Assembly (NCBI RefSeq): GCF_030163795.1
Contig: NZ_JASJOF010000011.1
Span: 26,396 to 90,395 of the forward strand
Origin: Roseicyclus marinus
GTDB lineage: Bacteria; Pseudomonadota; Alphaproteobacteria; Rhodobacterales; Rhodobacteraceae
Reading direction: 5' to 3'
Length of the DNA: 64,000 nucleotides
The notes beneath the pieces are model-generated. The model ran no database searches, had not been told where the DNA came from, and saw only the letters and a program-made list of their open reading frames with translations. Shown in pieces: positions 18,619-28,389 of the stretch. Position 1 is the stretch's first letter. The number at the start of each line of letters is the position of its first letter. Position numbers and translations under genes: made by a program.

Positions 18619-19372
18619 GACCTGCAACCTCCTGATCCTTGCCGGAACGACCGAGGCGACGGGATTTGCCCGCGTCGCCGCCGAGCGGGGATTGTCCGGA
18701 ACGGTGTCCTTTGCGGGCCGGGTCGAGCGCCCCTTGCGCCAGCCGCTGCCGCAACGGGTGGGGGGCTTTGGCGGCGTGGCGGGGCTGGTCGCCTATCTGC
18801 GCGAGGCGCGGATCACCCATGTGATCGACGCGACACATCCCTTTGCCGTGCAGATGAGCCGGAACGCGGTCGCGGCTTGCGCCGAGGCAGGCGTGCCGCT
18901 GGTCGCCCTGACGCGTCCGGCATGGGTGCCGCAGGCGGGCGACAGCTGGGTCCGCGTGCCCGATATCGCGGGGGCGGTCACAGCGCTGGATCGTCCGGCG
19001 GCGCGTGTGATGCTGGCGGTGGGGCGGATGCATCTCGATGAATTCGCGCCCAATCCGCAGCATCACTACCTGTTGCGGCTGGTCGATCCGCCCAAGGGCG
19101 CGCTGCCCTTTCCGCAGGCCGAGGTGATCGTGGACCGTGGACCCTTCGATGCCGAGGCAGACCGCGCCTTGATGGAGCAATTCGGGACGGAAATCTTGGT
19201 GTCCAAGAACGCGGGCGGGACCGGCGCCCATGCCAAGATCGCGGCTGCGCGTGCGCTGGGCCTGCCGGTGATCATGATCGACCGCCCCGAAGCCCCCGCG
19301 CGGCGGGAGTTGCATGACCCGGAAGAGGTGTTCGACTGGATCGCTCACTGCGGCACGGACCTTGGGGTGTAG
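18617..19372 (+). CDS. cobK: precorrin-6A reductase, CobK
   Basis: A 251-residue CobK/CbiJ family protein starting NLLILAGTTEA, with the DATHPFA block near residue 72 and a conserved 'KNAGGTGAHAKIAAARALGLPVIMI' region. It reduces precorrin-6A to precorrin-6B with NADPH. It is the only plus-strand gene inside the minus-strand cob run. Its ATG lies within the cobL start on the opposite strand, and its last 28 bases overlap the end of cobJ. It must therefore be transcribed from a promoter inside cobL, antisense to its neighbours. Length is normal and the frame intact. Confidence 0.92.
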   Translation: MTCNLLILAGTTEATGFARVAAERGLSGTVSFAGRVERPLRQPLPQRVGGFGGVAGLVAYLREARITHVIDATHPFAVQMSRNAVAACAEAGVPLVALTRPAWVPQAGDSWVRVPDIAGAVTALDRPAARVMLAVGRMHLDEFAPNPQHHYLLRLVDPPKGALPFPQAEVIVDRGPFDAEADRALMEQFGTEILVSKNAGGTGAHAKIAAARALGLPVIMIDRPEAPARRELHDPEEVFDWIAHCGTDLGV

Positions 19373-20097
19373 ACGATGGGTGAGCCCGCGCGCGCGATGA
19401 GGCGGGTGGCCGAAGAGCCGATCAGGACGACGGTCTGCATATCGGCCATGTCCGGCGTGGCATCGGCAAGCGGCACGACCCGAAAGGCTTCGTCGGGCGT
19501 GGTGACGGCGCGGGCGAAGATGATCAGGCGCTCGGGCTCGCAGCTTTGCCGCAAGAGGTCGAGCGCGCGGACAAAGCCCTCGGGCCGGGACTTGGAGCGG
19601 GGGTTGTAGAGGGCGATGGCGAAATCGGCCTCCACCGCGAGGCGCAGGCGCTTTTCGATCAGCGCCCATGGCTTGAGATTGTCGCTGAGGTTGATGGCGC
19701 AGAAATCATGCCCCATGGGCGCGCCGATCCGGGCCGAGGCCGCGAGCATGGCGGTGATGCCGGGCAGGACGCGGATGTCGAGATCGCGCCAGGGAGCGGG
19801 GCCCGCCTCCACCGCTTCGAAGACGGCGGCGGCCATGGCGAAGACGCCGGGATCGCCAGAACTGACGACCACCACGCGGTGGCCTGCCGTGGCAAGCTCC
19901 AGCGCATGGCGGGCGCGGTCCAGCTCCTGCCGGTTGTCGGTTTCGTGGAGCGTCAGACCCGCGCGCGGGGCGATGCGGCGGACGTACGGGATATAGCCAA
20001 GGATATCGGTAGCTTCAGCCAAGGCTGCTGTCACCTCGGGTGTCACAAGCGACGGATCGCCGGGGCCAAGGCCCGCGATGACGACCGAGCCCCTCAT
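19345..20097 (-). CDS. cobJ: precorrin-3B C(17)-methyltransferase, CobJ
   Basis: A 250-residue tetrapyrrole methylase with VVIAGLGPGDPSLVTPE at the N-terminus and the CobJ signatures ILGYIPYV, SSGDPGVFAMA and IALYNPRSKSRP. It methylates C17 and contracts the ring to form precorrin-4. It overlaps cobI by 4 bases upstream; its 3' end overlaps the convergent cobK by 28 bases. Confidence 0.94.
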   Translation of the reverse strand: MRGSVVIAGLGPGDPSLVTPEVTAALAEATDILGYIPYVRRIAPRAGLTLHETDNRQELDRARHALELATAGHRVVVVSSGDPGVFAMAAAVFEAVEAGPAPWRDLDIRVLPGITAMLAASARIGAPMGHDFCAINLSDNLKPWALIEKRLRLAVEADFAIALYNPRSKSRPEGFVRALDLLRQSCEPERLIIFARAVTTPDEAFRVVPLADATPDMADMQTVVLIGSSATRLIARAGSPIVYTPRSVPQ

Positions 20098-20822
20098 GGC
20101 CGCCGTCCTTGTCCATGGACGATGACGATGGAGAAATAGGGGGCGGCGCGGTCACCTGCGTCGCGCAGGGGGAGGGCGCGTTCCTCGTCCATGCTGGCGC
20201 ATTCGACAAGCCACGCCTGGTCCGCCTTTCCAGCCTGTGCCAGAGCGCGGCGCACCTTGGGCAGGTTGCGGCCGACTTTCATCACCACGATGGCATCGGC
20301 GGCAGCCATGCGTTGGGCCAGATCCTCCTCGGACATGGTGCCCAGAAGCACGCATAAGACATCATCGCCCCAAGTGATCGGGATGCCCGTCGCGGTCCAT
20401 GCCGCCGACATGCCGGTGATCGCGGGGACGACGTAAACCGGTAAATGGTCCCTTACCCGCGTGTAGAGATGCATGAAGGATCCGTAAAAGAACGGATCGC
20501 CCTCGCACAGAACGACAATATCCGCGCCGGTTCGTGCCGTTTTGCGAATGTCCTCGGCGACCTCCTCGTAAAAGCCCGCGAGGCTTTCGGCATAGGCGGG
20601 ATCGTCGAGCGGGATTTCGGTCGTGACGGGGTATTCCATCGCGATCTCGACCACGTCGGGGCGCAACATCCCTTCGACGATGGTGCGGGACCGGCCGGGG
20701 CGTCCGGCCTTGCGGAAATAGGCGATATGGGTGGCGTTGCGGACCAGACGGTCGGCGCGCACGCTCATCAGCTCGGGATCGCCGGGGCCGAGGCCGACGC
20801 CGTAGATGGTGCCCGCGCTCAT
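20094..20822 (-). CDS. cobI: precorrin-2 C(20)-methyltransferase, CobI
   Basis: A 242-residue methylase beginning TIYGVGLGPGDPELMSVRA, the CobI/CbiL signature, with LCEGDPFFYGSFMHLY in the middle. It converts precorrin-2 to precorrin-3A. The ATG at 20822 overlaps the cobH stop by 4 bases, and a longer open frame upstream is cobH antisense noise. It is tightly packed with cobH and cobJ. Confidence 0.94.
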   Translation of the reverse strand: MSAGTIYGVGLGPGDPELMSVRADRLVRNATHIAYFRKAGRPGRSRTIVEGMLRPDVVEIAMEYPVTTEIPLDDPAYAESLAGFYEEVAEDIRKTARTGADIVVLCEGDPFFYGSFMHLYTRVRDHLPVYVVPAITGMSAAWTATGIPITWGDDVLCVLLGTMSEEDLAQRMAAADAIVVMKVGRNLPKVRRALAQAGKADQAWLVECASMDEERALPLRDAGDRAAPYFSIVIVHGQGRRP

Positions 20823-21448
20823 TCCGCGCGGCTCGCGATGGCGTTGATGGCTGCGACCGTGATCGCGCTGCCGCCCAGCCGCCCCTCGACGATGACGCAG
20901 GGCGCGGCCTGCGCCTCCCACAGCGCTTGCTTGGATTCCATCGCGCCGACGAAACCCACGGGGCAGCCGATGATCGCGGCGGGGCGGGGGCAGTCGGGAT
21001 CTTCGAGCATTTCGAGGAGGTGGAAGAGCGCTGTCGGGGCATTGCCGATGGCGACAAGCGCGCCGGCAAGGCGGGGCCGCCAGAGTTCCAGCGCGGCGGC
21101 GGAGCGGGTCGTGCCGAGGCGGGCGGCCAGATCGGCCACTTCCGGGTCATGGAGCGTGCAGATCACGTCATTGCCTGCGGGCAGGCGTTTGCGCGTCACA
21201 CCTTCGGACACCATCCGCGCGTCGCAGAAGATGGGCGCGCCGCCTTCCAGCGCCGTGCGGGCCGTGGCGACCATGCCGGGGGAAAAGCGCACATGCGCCT
21301 CGAGCCCTACCATTCCAGCGGCGTGGATCATGCGGACGGCGACCTGTTCCTCGTCGGGGGCGAAGCGCGCCAGATCGGCCTCGGCCCGGATGGTGGCAAA
21401 GCTTTCGGCGTAGATCGCCGCGCCGTCCGTTTCGTAAGTATAGGGCAT
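20819..21448 (-). CDS. cobH: precorrin-8X methylmutase, CobH
   Basis: A 209-residue CobH/CbiC family isomerase that moves the methyl group from C11 to C12 to give hydrogenobyrinic acid. Visible conserved stretches are RMIHAAGMV near residue 40, which carries the catalytic histidine, FCDARMV, and IGCPVGFVGA near 160. It starts 3 bases after the cobG stop and overlaps cobI. Confidence 0.94.
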   Translation of the reverse strand: MPYTYETDGAAIYAESFATIRAEADLARFAPDEEQVAVRMIHAAGMVGLEAHVRFSPGMVATARTALEGGAPIFCDARMVSEGVTRKRLPAGNDVICTLHDPEVADLAARLGTTRSAAALELWRPRLAGALVAIGNAPTALFHLLEMLEDPDCPRPAAIIGCPVGFVGAMESKQALWEAQAAPCVIVEGRLGGSAITVAAINAIASRAE

Positions 21449-21451
21449 CGT

Positions 21452-22621
21452 CTATCCGGTGATGAGGTCGGGCAAGTCGGCGGGCGAAAGCCCATGGCGG
21501 TCGGGGTCATCCCATGGGGTGCCATGGGTGACAAGGTCAAACAGGCCCGCGCGGCCGACGAGCGTCAGGTCTGAGGCGGCGGGATGGGCGCAGCCCTTGG
21601 CACAACCCGAGACATGGAGCGTGGCGCCGGGGGCGAGGTGTTTCGCCAGATCGCGGGCAAGGCGGCGGGTTTCGACGCTGGCCTGCGGGCAGCCGGGCGC
21701 GCCGGTGCAGGCGTGGATGCGCAAAAGCGGATCGGTGGGATTTGTGATGAGCGTGCCCTGCGCGGCGAAAGCGGAGGGTTTGGTCAGACCGGGCAGAAAG
21801 AGCATGCGCCACGGTGTGATGCGGAGCGGGCCGGGGGCCGCCGCCGCGAGGGTGCGCAGGTCGTCGGGGCCAAGCTGGCCGAAGCCTGCCGCGACCAGAA
21901 GGCCGGTCGGCACCGGTCCGGGTTGCGGGGCGGGCAGGGCCGCGTTGGGGGCCAGTTCGCCTGTGAAGGCCTCGGGCAGGGTGTGGCCCGCGCCAAGGTG
22001 GCGGGCCATCCGCCCGCGCCCGTCCGCGCCGATGCCGCCCGAGGCGATGAACCACCGCGCGAGGTCGAGGGCGATTTGCGCGGCATCTTCCGGCGTTCTG
22101 ACAGCAAGGCCCGTGGCGCTTCCATCGGCGCGCAGGATCAGGGTGCCGCCCGATGCCTCGATCCTGATATCGCCGCTGGTCGCGGCAAGGTGCCGGTTTG
22201 CGCCTGCATCGACGACGAAGCCGAATTTGGAGGGCAGAGGAGCCAGATCGGCGGCGGCAAGGCCGGTGGCCAGATGCGTGGAGATTTGGGTCTGGCGATC
22301 ATCCGCGCCGCCCCGGAACGGGTCGATGACGATGTTGCGCCGCCCCTCCACCCCCGGATCGGCGTCGAGAAGGCCGAGACGGGCGAGTGCGTCGAGGAGG
22401 GGGGCGTGGGTTCCTTGCGTCACGCCGCGCAATTGCAGGTTGGCGCGGTTCGTCAGGTCGATGAGGCCGTTGCCGTAGCGTTCCGCAGCCTCGGCCAGTC
22501 CCAGTGCCTGATCTGGCGTCAGTTCGGCCAAGGGCGCGCGCACCCGCACCACCAGCCCGTCGCCCGAGGCCATGGGCCGATGTGCGCCGGGGCACCATCC
22601 ACGGATTTCGGGCGAGGTCAT
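21452..22621 (-). CDS. cobG: precorrin-3B synthase, CobG (oxygen-dependent)
   Basis: A 389-residue protein of the nitrite/sulfite reductase ferredoxin-like family, with two half-domains and the siroheme/[4Fe-4S]-type cysteines CTGAPGC (about 315) and SGCAKGC (about 350). CobG uses O2 to hydroxylate C20 and form the gamma-lactone of precorrin-3B, which defines the aerobic pathway; some relatives of this group use CobZ instead. The ATG at 22621 overlaps the cobN stop by 4 bases. The longer open frame above it is cobN in another frame. Confidence 0.92.
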   Translation of the reverse strand: MTSPEIRGWCPGAHRPMASGDGLVVRVRAPLAELTPDQALGLAEAAERYGNGLIDLTNRANLQLRGVTQGTHAPLLDALARLGLLDADPGVEGRRNIVIDPFRGGADDRQTQISTHLATGLAAADLAPLPSKFGFVVDAGANRHLAATSGDIRIEASGGTLILRADGSATGLAVRTPEDAAQIALDLARWFIASGGIGADGRGRMARHLGAGHTLPEAFTGELAPNAALPAPQPGPVPTGLLVAAGFGQLGPDDLRTLAAAAPGPLRITPWRMLFLPGLTKPSAFAAQGTLITNPTDPLLRIHACTGAPGCPQASVETRRLARDLAKHLAPGATLHVSGCAKGCAHPAASDLTLVGRAGLFDLVTHGTPWDDPDRHGLSPADLPDLITG

Positions 22622-25600
22622 TCCCCGGCCTCCAGCGCGGCGAGGATCGAGTTGCGCCGCGATTGCCAGAGGCCAGCGGCGTGCAGTTCGGCAAAGCGGG
22701 CGCGCATGGCGGCCAGCGCCTCGGGATTGGCCCGTTCGAGGAAGTCGGTGACGGCGGGATCGCCCAGCGTCGCCTCCCAGAATTGGTCGAAAAGATGGGG
22801 GCCGACGACGCCCGCCAGATGCGCGAAGGCCGCCATGTTTTCCAGTGTTGCCGCGATTTCGGCGGCGCCGCGGAAATCGTGACGCATCATCCCGGCAATC
22901 CAGCCGGGGTTGGCGGCGCGGGCCTGCACGACGCGGGCGATTTCCTCGGTCAGGGGGCGGGCGCGGGGGCGGGCGGGGTCGGTGTTGTCGAGATGGTAGA
23001 GCCGGGCCGCGCCCCCCGCGATGGCTTGGGCGGCGGCAAAGCCCGCCTCGTGGGTGGCATAATCCTCGGCCAGAAGCAGGTCGGTTTCGGGCAGGTCCTG
23101 AAGATGGACGAAAGTGTCGGCCTGCGCCACGCGGGCCTTGAGCCCGTCCATGTCGCGGGTCTGTTTGTCGCCATCGAGCGCCCAGGCGGAGGCGGCAAGC
23201 CATGCCTCGCCCGCCGCCATGCGACCCTCGTCGGAATAATCGCCAAGATGCTGGCCCATGCCGAGGCCGAAACTGCCCGGGGCAGGGCCGTAGACGCGTG
23301 CGCCCTCCTGCCCGGCATAGGGGTTCCAGTCGGGGGCCTCGTCGCGCTGGGCCAACACACGGACGGCTTGCTGGAAAAGGGCGGAGAGGGTCGGGAAGAC
23401 ATCGCGGAAGAGGCCCGAGACGCGCAGCGTCACGTCGATGCGGGGGCGGTCAAGCTCGGCTATGGGCACGACCTCGATCCCCGAGACGCGTTCGGAGCCT
23501 GCGTCCCAGACCGGCCGCACGCCCAGAAGCGCCAGCGCCATGGCGAATTCCTCGCCCGCCGTGCGCATCGTGGCCGAGCCCCAAAGATCGATGAGGATGC
23601 CGCGCGGCCAATCGCCTTCGTCCTGCAGATGCCTGCGGATCAGTTCGTCGGCCAACGCCACGCCCTGCCGGAAGGCCGCGCGCGTGGGCACGCTGCGCGG
23701 GTCGGTGGTGTAGAGGTTGCGCCCGGTCGGCAGGACATCGGTTCGTCCCCGGTAGGGCGAGCCCGATGGTCCCGCCTCGATCCGGCGACCCGCCATTGCG
23801 TCGATCAGCGCGCGTGCCTCGCCCGTGGCGGCGGCGGCGCTGTCGAAGGCGGCCTGATCCGCCTGCGCGCGACCCCAGATGTGGAGGCCGTCGCCGAATT
23901 GGCTTTCCTTCACGTCGCAGACGAAGCGGTCGATCCGGGTGATCGCCTCGGCGGTGGAGGCGGCGGGGTCGATGCCAAGATCGCCCTCCACCCCGAGGCT
24001 GCGGGCCTCGTCGCGGATATCGGCCATCAGCCGGTCGCGGCGGCGCGGGTCGAGCCCGTCGGCATTGGAAAATTCGTCGAGCAGCGCCTCGAGCCGGGCG
24101 AGCCTGCCGGGCGTGCCGGAGGGTTTGAGGGGTGGCGGCACATGGCCGAGCGTCACCGCCCCGATGCGGCGCTTGGCCTGAGCGGCCTCGCCCGGATCGT
24201 TGACGATGAAGGGATAGATGACGGGCAGCGGGCCGATCAGCGCCTCGGGCCAGCAAGCCCCAGAGAGGGCCACGGATTTGCCCGGGAGCCATTCCAGCGT
24301 GCCATGCGCGCCGACATGGACAAGCGCATCGGCGCGGTCGCGGAGCCAGAGGTAGAAGGCGACATAGGCATGGCGGGGAATGCGCGCGAGATCGTGGTAT
24401 TCCGCGTCGCGGGCGGCGGGCGTGCCGCGTTCGGGTTGCAGCGCCACAAGTGCCTGACCGCGCCGCGTGGCGGTGAAGGCAAAGCCATCGGCGGTGGCGT
24501 CGGGATCATCCTCGGGCGCGCCCCATGCGGTTTGCAGATCGTCGCGCAAGGATTGGGGCAGGTAGGCGAGGGCCGCGCGATAGGCGTCCATCGGCCATGT
24601 GATGCGCTCTTGGTCCAGCGCCTTGTGCAGGGCGGGGCCGGGGGGCGTGGCATGGCCTGCGCGGGCCAGATCCTCCAGCATCGCCTCGGTCGAGGCAAGC
24701 GCGTCGAGGCCCACGGCATGGGCCATGTTCCATGCCCGTCCCGGATAGGTCGAAAGGACCATCGCGATGCGCCGCTCGGCGGGCGGGGTGGTCGACAGGC
24801 GATGCCACGCTGCCACCTTGTCCGCGATGGCGGTGATGCGCGCGGGATCGGCGGCATGGGCGTAGCGGGCGAATTGCAGATGCGGGTCGCGCTGGGCCGG
24901 TTCCTTGAAGGAGGCGACACCGGCAAACAGCCGCCCGTCGACCTCGGGCAGGACGACATGCATGGCGAGATCGGCGGGCGACAGGCCACGGTCGGATTCT
25001 TCCCAAGCGGTGCGGGTCGCGGTGGAGAGTGCGACTTGGAACACCGGCACATCGGCTGCGTCGAGCGGCGAACGCCCGGCATCGCCGCGCCCCGAGAACG
25101 ATGTGGCATTGACGATCGCCACCGGGGCAAGGCGGCGCAGTTGCCCCTCCAGCCATTCGCGGGCGCCCGGTGCCTTGAGCGAGGGGGCGAAGAGGCCAAG
25201 GGCGCGGAAGCCCCGCGCGCGCAGGGCGGCAAAAAGCGCCTCGATCGGGGCGAGATCGGCGGCAACGAGGTAGGAGCGGTAGAAGACTACGGCGACCAGC
25301 GGCGCGTCATCGGCAAAGGTCGCGGGCGCGGGGCAGGCTACGCCATCCTCCGGCGTCCACGCGCCGACCGATGGCAGCGTCTTGGCGCCCGGTACAGGGC
25401 CTGCGTAAAGCCCTGCGGCGAGCGCCATCTGGGCCAGCGCCGCCTGTGCCGCAACCGCGCCGCCGGTGTCGCAGAGCTGCGCCAGTCGGCGCAGCGTGGA
25501 GGCGGGCACGGTCGAGATCGCGTCGAGCCGGGCGTCGGGCCGTCCGTCTGCGGGCAGGACGGCCAGCGCGATCCCCTTTTCGCGGGCGAGCGCCTCGATC

Positions 25601-25905
25601 TGTTGCAGGCCGTAGGGCCAATAGGGCACGCCCCCGATGAGCCGGATCAAGATGCCTTTGGCCCCCGCCAATGTCTGTTCGACATAGGTGTCGACCGACA
25701 GCGGGTGTTTCAGCGCCACGATATTGGCGAGCCGCAGCGAGGGCAGCCGCCCCTCGGGCCCGCCACCGCGATGCCAGCCCGCCGCGAAAGCCCCCAGATC
25801 GCTGTCCGAGAGCGAGAGCACGACCAGATCGGCGGGCGATTGCCCCAGATCGGTCGGTGTCTCGGTCTCGTCGAGCCCGTGGCTCTCGCGGAAGATGACA
25901 TGCAT
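22618..25905 (-). CDS. cobN: cobaltochelatase subunit CobN
   Basis: A 1095-residue large subunit of the ATP-dependent aerobic cobaltochelatase (CobN-CobS-CobT), which inserts Co2+ into hydrogenobyrinic acid a,c-diamide. It has the CobN/magnesium-chelatase H type blocks [22 protein letters not shown] '[19 protein letters not shown]' and the C-terminal '[21 protein letters not shown]'. It is shorter than the Pseudomonas denitrificans protein (about 1275 residues). The partner genes cobS and cobT are not in this window and must lie elsewhere. It starts 28 bases after the cobW stop. Confidence 0.94.
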   Translation of the reverse strand: MHVIFRESHGLDETETPTDLGQSPADLVVLSLSDSDLGAFAAGWHRGGGPEGRLPSLRLANIVALKHPLSVDTYVEQTLAGAKGILIRLIGGVPYWPYGLQQIEALAREKGIALAVLPADGRPDARLDAISTVPASTLRRLAQLCDTGGAVAAQAALAQMALAAGLYAGPVPGAKTLPSVGAWTPEDGVACPAPATFADDAPLVAVVFYRSYLVAADLAPIEALFAALRARGFRALGLFAPSLKAPGAREWLEGQLRRLAPVAIVNATSFSGRGDAGRSPLDAADVPVFQVALSTATRTAWEESDRGLSPADLAMHVVLPEVDGRLFAGVASFKEPAQRDPHLQFARYAHAADPARITAIADKVAAWHRLSTTPPAERRIAMVLSTYPGRAWNMAHAVGLDALASTEAMLEDLARAGHATPPGPALHKALDQERITWPMDAYRAALAYLPQSLRDDLQTAWGAPEDDPDATADGFAFTATRRGQALVALQPERGTPAARDAEYHDLARIPRHAYVAFYLWLRDRADALVHVGAHGTLEWLPGKSVALSGACWPEALIGPLPVIYPFIVNDPGEAAQAKRRIGAVTLGHVPPPLKPSGTPGRLARLEALLDEFSNADGLDPRRRDRLMADIRDEARSLGVEGDLGIDPAASTAEAITRIDRFVCDVKESQFGDGLHIWGRAQADQAAFDSAAAATGEARALIDAMAGRRIEAGPSGSPYRGRTDVLPTGRNLYTTDPRSVPTRAAFRQGVALADELIRRHLQDEGDWPRGILIDLWGSATMRTAGEEFAMALALLGVRPVWDAGSERVSGIEVVPIAELDRPRIDVTLRVSGLFRDVFPTLSALFQQAVRVLAQRDEAPDWNPYAGQEGARVYGPAPGSFGLGMGQHLGDYSDEGRMAAGEAWLAASAWALDGDKQTRDMDGLKARVAQADTFVHLQDLPETDLLLAEDYATHEAGFAAAQAIAGGAARLYHLDNTDPARPRARPLTEEIARVVQARAANPGWIAGMMRHDFRGAAEIAATLENMAAFAHLAGVVGPHLFDQFWEATLGDPAVTDFLERANPEALAAMRARFAELHAAGLWQSRRNSILAALEAGE

Positions 25906-25933
25906 GGGGGCGGTCCGGCGTCGCTCCGCGGCC

Positions 25934-26989
25934 CTATTCGGCGGCCTGCGCTTCGGGGATCAGGATACCCCGGATCGCGGCTTCGTCGATATCGTGATGT
26001 TCCGCGATCACCACGAGGCGACCGCGCCGCCCCTCGGCCGCGGTCCAGGGGCGGTCGTATTGGTGGCGGACGCGCGCGCCCACCGCCTGCACCAGCAGCC
26101 GCATCGGCTTGCCCGCGACGGCGGCATAGCCCTTGACCCGCAGGATGTTCTGGCTCCGGGCCAGATCGGCGATCCGGGCGACGAGGTCCGCGGGATCCGC
26201 GATTTCGGGGATGTCGATCACGATGCTGTCGAAATCGTCGTGTTCGTGGTCGTCATGGCCGTCGTGGTGGCTGGGCCGGGCGTCCATGTCATCTTCGGCG
26301 GCGGCCTCGAGCCCGAGGATCACGCGCGGGTCTACCGCGCCTTCGGCCACTTCGATGATGGGGAGCTTGCGGGGCGCTTCGGCCTCGATCAGGGCGCGGG
26401 CGCGGGCCACGCCTTCGGGTCCGGCGAGATCGGGCTTGGTCAGAAGCACGATATCGGCGCAGGCGATCTGGTCCTCGAACACTTCGGAGAGCGGCGTTTC
26501 ATGGTCGATGCTGTCATCGGCAAGGCGCTGGGCATCGACGGCGGCGACATCGGGGGCGAAGCGGCCCGCGGCCACGGCCTCGGCATCGGCCAGCGCGATG
26601 ACGCCGTCCACGGTGATCTTGGAGCGGATCGCCGGCCAGTCGAAGGCTTTCAAAAGCGGTTTGGGCAGGGCAAGGCCCGAGGTCTCGATCAAGATGTGAT
26701 CGGGGCGGGGGTCGAGCGCCATCAGCGCCTCGATCGTGGGGATGAAATCATCGGCGACGGTGCAGCAGATGCAGCCATTGGCCAGTTCGACGATGTTTTC
26801 GACCGGGCATTCGGGAATGGCGCAGCCTTTGAGGATCTCGCCATCGACGCCGACATCGCCGAATTCGTTGACCACGATGGCCAGACGCTTGCCGCCGGGG
26901 TTTTTCATCAACTGGCTGATGAGCGTCGTCTTGCCCGAGCCCAGAAAGCCCGTGATCACGGTGACGGGAAGTTTTTCGAGATTGGCCAT
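25934..26989 (-). CDS. cobW: cobalamin biosynthesis GTPase CobW (metal chaperone)
   Basis: A 351-residue G3E GTPase. It has Walker A GFLGSGKTT near residue 12, the metal-binding CxCC motif (GCICC, about 75), and a histidine/aspartate-rich linker (about 240-255, HHDGHDDHEHDD) before the C-terminal CobW domain. Family members deliver metal ions using GTP hydrolysis; in this operon cobalt supply to the CobN chelatase is the likely job. The ATG at 26989 is one base beyond the DUF1636 stop; upstream in-frame codons overlap that gene and are not used. Confidence 0.93.
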   Translation of the reverse strand: MANLEKLPVTVITGFLGSGKTTLISQLMKNPGGKRLAIVVNEFGDVGVDGEILKGCAIPECPVENIVELANGCICCTVADDFIPTIEALMALDPRPDHILIETSGLALPKPLLKAFDWPAIRSKITVDGVIALADAEAVAAGRFAPDVAAVDAQRLADDSIDHETPLSEVFEDQIACADIVLLTKPDLAGPEGVARARALIEAEAPRKLPIIEVAEGAVDPRVILGLEAAAEDDMDARPSHHDGHDDHEHDDFDSIVIDIPEIADPADLVARIADLARSQNILRVKGYAAVAGKPMRLLVQAVGARVRHQYDRPWTAAEGRRGRLVVIAEHHDIDEAAIRGILIPEAQAAE

Positions 26990-26990
26990 G

Positions 26991-27386
26991 TCACATCTCT
27001 CCGAGATTGGGGGCAGGGGGGGCAAGCGGGGGAACCCGCGCGATGCAATTCTTGCGGAAATGTTCGGGCCGTTCGCGCCACGGCACAACGCCATCGGCGG
27101 TCGCGGCGTATTTCGTGACCCCCTCGCGGATCAGGTCGGGGTGCTGGGCGGGATCGAGATTGCCGTAGACATAGGTCCAGCGACCCGGGCCGCGCAGCGC
27201 GACGGTGCAGCCGCGCGAACAATTCGACAGGCATTCGACCGGCGTGATCGTCACGCCCTCGATCCCCTGTTCGGCCAGCGCGCGGCACAGGATCGTCCCG
27301 GGCCGTTCGGCATCTTCCGGCGCCTCCATCCCCTGTCTGCATTTCGTGCAGACAAGCAGTTCCACCGGCTCTGCGGCTCGCGCCAT
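26991..27386 (-). CDS. DUF1636 family protein, possible [2Fe-2S] thioredoxin-like ferredoxin
   Basis: A protein of about 131 residues of the DUF1636 family. Four cysteines are arranged as CTKC near residue 13 and CLSNCSRGC near 50, which resembles the thioredoxin-like [2Fe-2S] ferredoxin pattern. It is the first gene after the cobalamin riboswitch and directly precedes cobW, as DUF1636 genes often do in alphaproteobacterial cob operons. An electron supply role, for example for CobG or cobalt reduction, is plausible but unproven. Start is uncertain: ATGs at 27386, 27401 and 27422 are possible and none has a strong ribosome site. Confidence 0.75.
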   Translation of the reverse strand: MARAAEPVELLVCTKCRQGMEAPEDAERPGTILCRALAEQGIEGVTITPVECLSNCSRGCTVALRGPGRWTYVYGNLDPAQHPDLIREGVTKYAATADGVVPWRERPEHFRKNCIARVPPLAPPAPNLGEM

Positions 27387-27494
27387 GCGCTGTCCATCCA
27401 TTCCATCGTCGGTGTCGGGCATGTCACGGGCCGAAGGGCAGCACCAAGCGGCCGCCGATCCGACACCGGGGCACCCCGCCCGGGTTGCTTCGTC

Positions 27495-27700
27495 GTGCTG
27501 GCAGGTCTCCCGGCTTGCGGATGTCAGGCTGTCCTCCGGGGAGGGGGTCCTGTCGGTCGCCCGGCCTTCCCGACCCTTCGATCTGGGGTCAGTGGCCATG
27601 GGGCGACCTCTCCGGTCACGGTCGCGGGGGCGGCTGCGGTTCGGCCCCGCCTTGGGGCCTCGCGCATTCCCTTTTCACCTGTTAGCACAGGCACCAGCAG
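27495..27700 (-). promoter_or_regulatory. cobalamin (B12) riboswitch
   Basis: On the minus strand the B12 box reads AAGCCGGGAGACCTGCC (27500-27516). Upstream of it are the other hallmarks: GGTGCCTGTGCTAACAGG, then GTGAAAAGGGAATGCG (about 27665-27695) and CCCCCGCGACCGTGA (about 27613-27630). It lies in front of DUF1636-cobW-cobN-cobG-cobH-cobI-cobJ. A GC-rich dyad just after the box (about 27465-27485) may be the expression platform, acting on transcription or on access to the first start codon. Binding of adenosylcobalamin should lower expression of the operon. Confidence 0.93.
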
Positions 27701-27752
27701 GGACAGATGCTCAGGCCCCACCGGCACTGTCAAGTTTCAAGGAGCCCTTCCG

Positions 27753-28361
27753 ATGGATGACGTGACCCTTCGCCACAACCAAAAGATGAAGCGCATCAAG
27801 GCGGCGCGTGACGAGATGATGAAGACCAAGACCGAGGAAAAGGGTCTGATCATCGTCCATACCGGTGCGGGCAAGGGCAAATCCTCGAGCGGCTTCGGCA
27901 TGATCATGCGCTGCATCGCCCACGGGATGCCCTGTGCCGTGGTCCAGTTCATCAAGGGCAATTGGGAGACGGGGGAAAAGACCTTCCTGCGGGAGCGTTT
28001 CGCGGAAGACTGCCGGTTCTACGTCTCGGGCGAAGGGTTCACCTGGGAAACGCAGGACCGCGAGCGCGACGTGGCGGCGGCGCAGAACGGCTGGCGCATG
28101 GCCAAGGAACAGATCCTCGACCCCGAGATCCAGTTCGTGCTTCTGGACGAGATCAACATCGCGCTGCGCTACGATTACCTCGACATCGACGAGGTGGTCG
28201 ATTTCTTGCTGACGCAAAAGCCGCGCATGACCCATGTCTGCCTGACAGGCCGCAACGCCAAGCCCGAACTGATCGAGGCCGCCGATCTGGTGACCGAGAT
28301 GACGCTGACCAAGCATCCGTTCAAGGACGGGGTGAAGGCGCAGAAGGGCATCGAATTCTGA
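27753..28361 (+). CDS. cobO: corrinoid adenosyltransferase, CobO
   Basis: A 202-residue CobO/BtuR family enzyme that transfers the 5'-deoxyadenosyl group of ATP to cob(I)yrinic acid a,c-diamide. The P-loop [14 protein letters not shown] sits near residue 35, and [13 protein letters not shown] and [14 protein letters not shown] are family blocks. The ATG at 27753 has an AAGGAG ribosome site. The gene diverges from the riboswitch-controlled operon; only about 50 bases separate it from the riboswitch 5' end, so the two promoters must overlap or be very close. No B12 box is seen on its own strand. Confidence 0.94.
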   Translation: MDDVTLRHNQKMKRIKAARDEMMKTKTEEKGLIIVHTGAGKGKSSSGFGMIMRCIAHGMPCAVVQFIKGNWETGEKTFLRERFAEDCRFYVSGEGFTWETQDRERDVAAAQNGWRMAKEQILDPEIQFVLLDEINIALRYDYLDIDEVVDFLLTQKPRMTHVCLTGRNAKPELIEAADLVTEMTLTKHPFKDGVKAQKGIEF

Positions 28362-28389
28362 TGGGCTGCCATCCGATGCGGGGGCGCTG

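Noticed and set aside
22504..26136. 1210-codon plus-strand open frame opposite cobN and cobW
   Set aside because: Antisense to well-recognised genes, with no domain or ribosome site; a by-product of GC-biased codon use.
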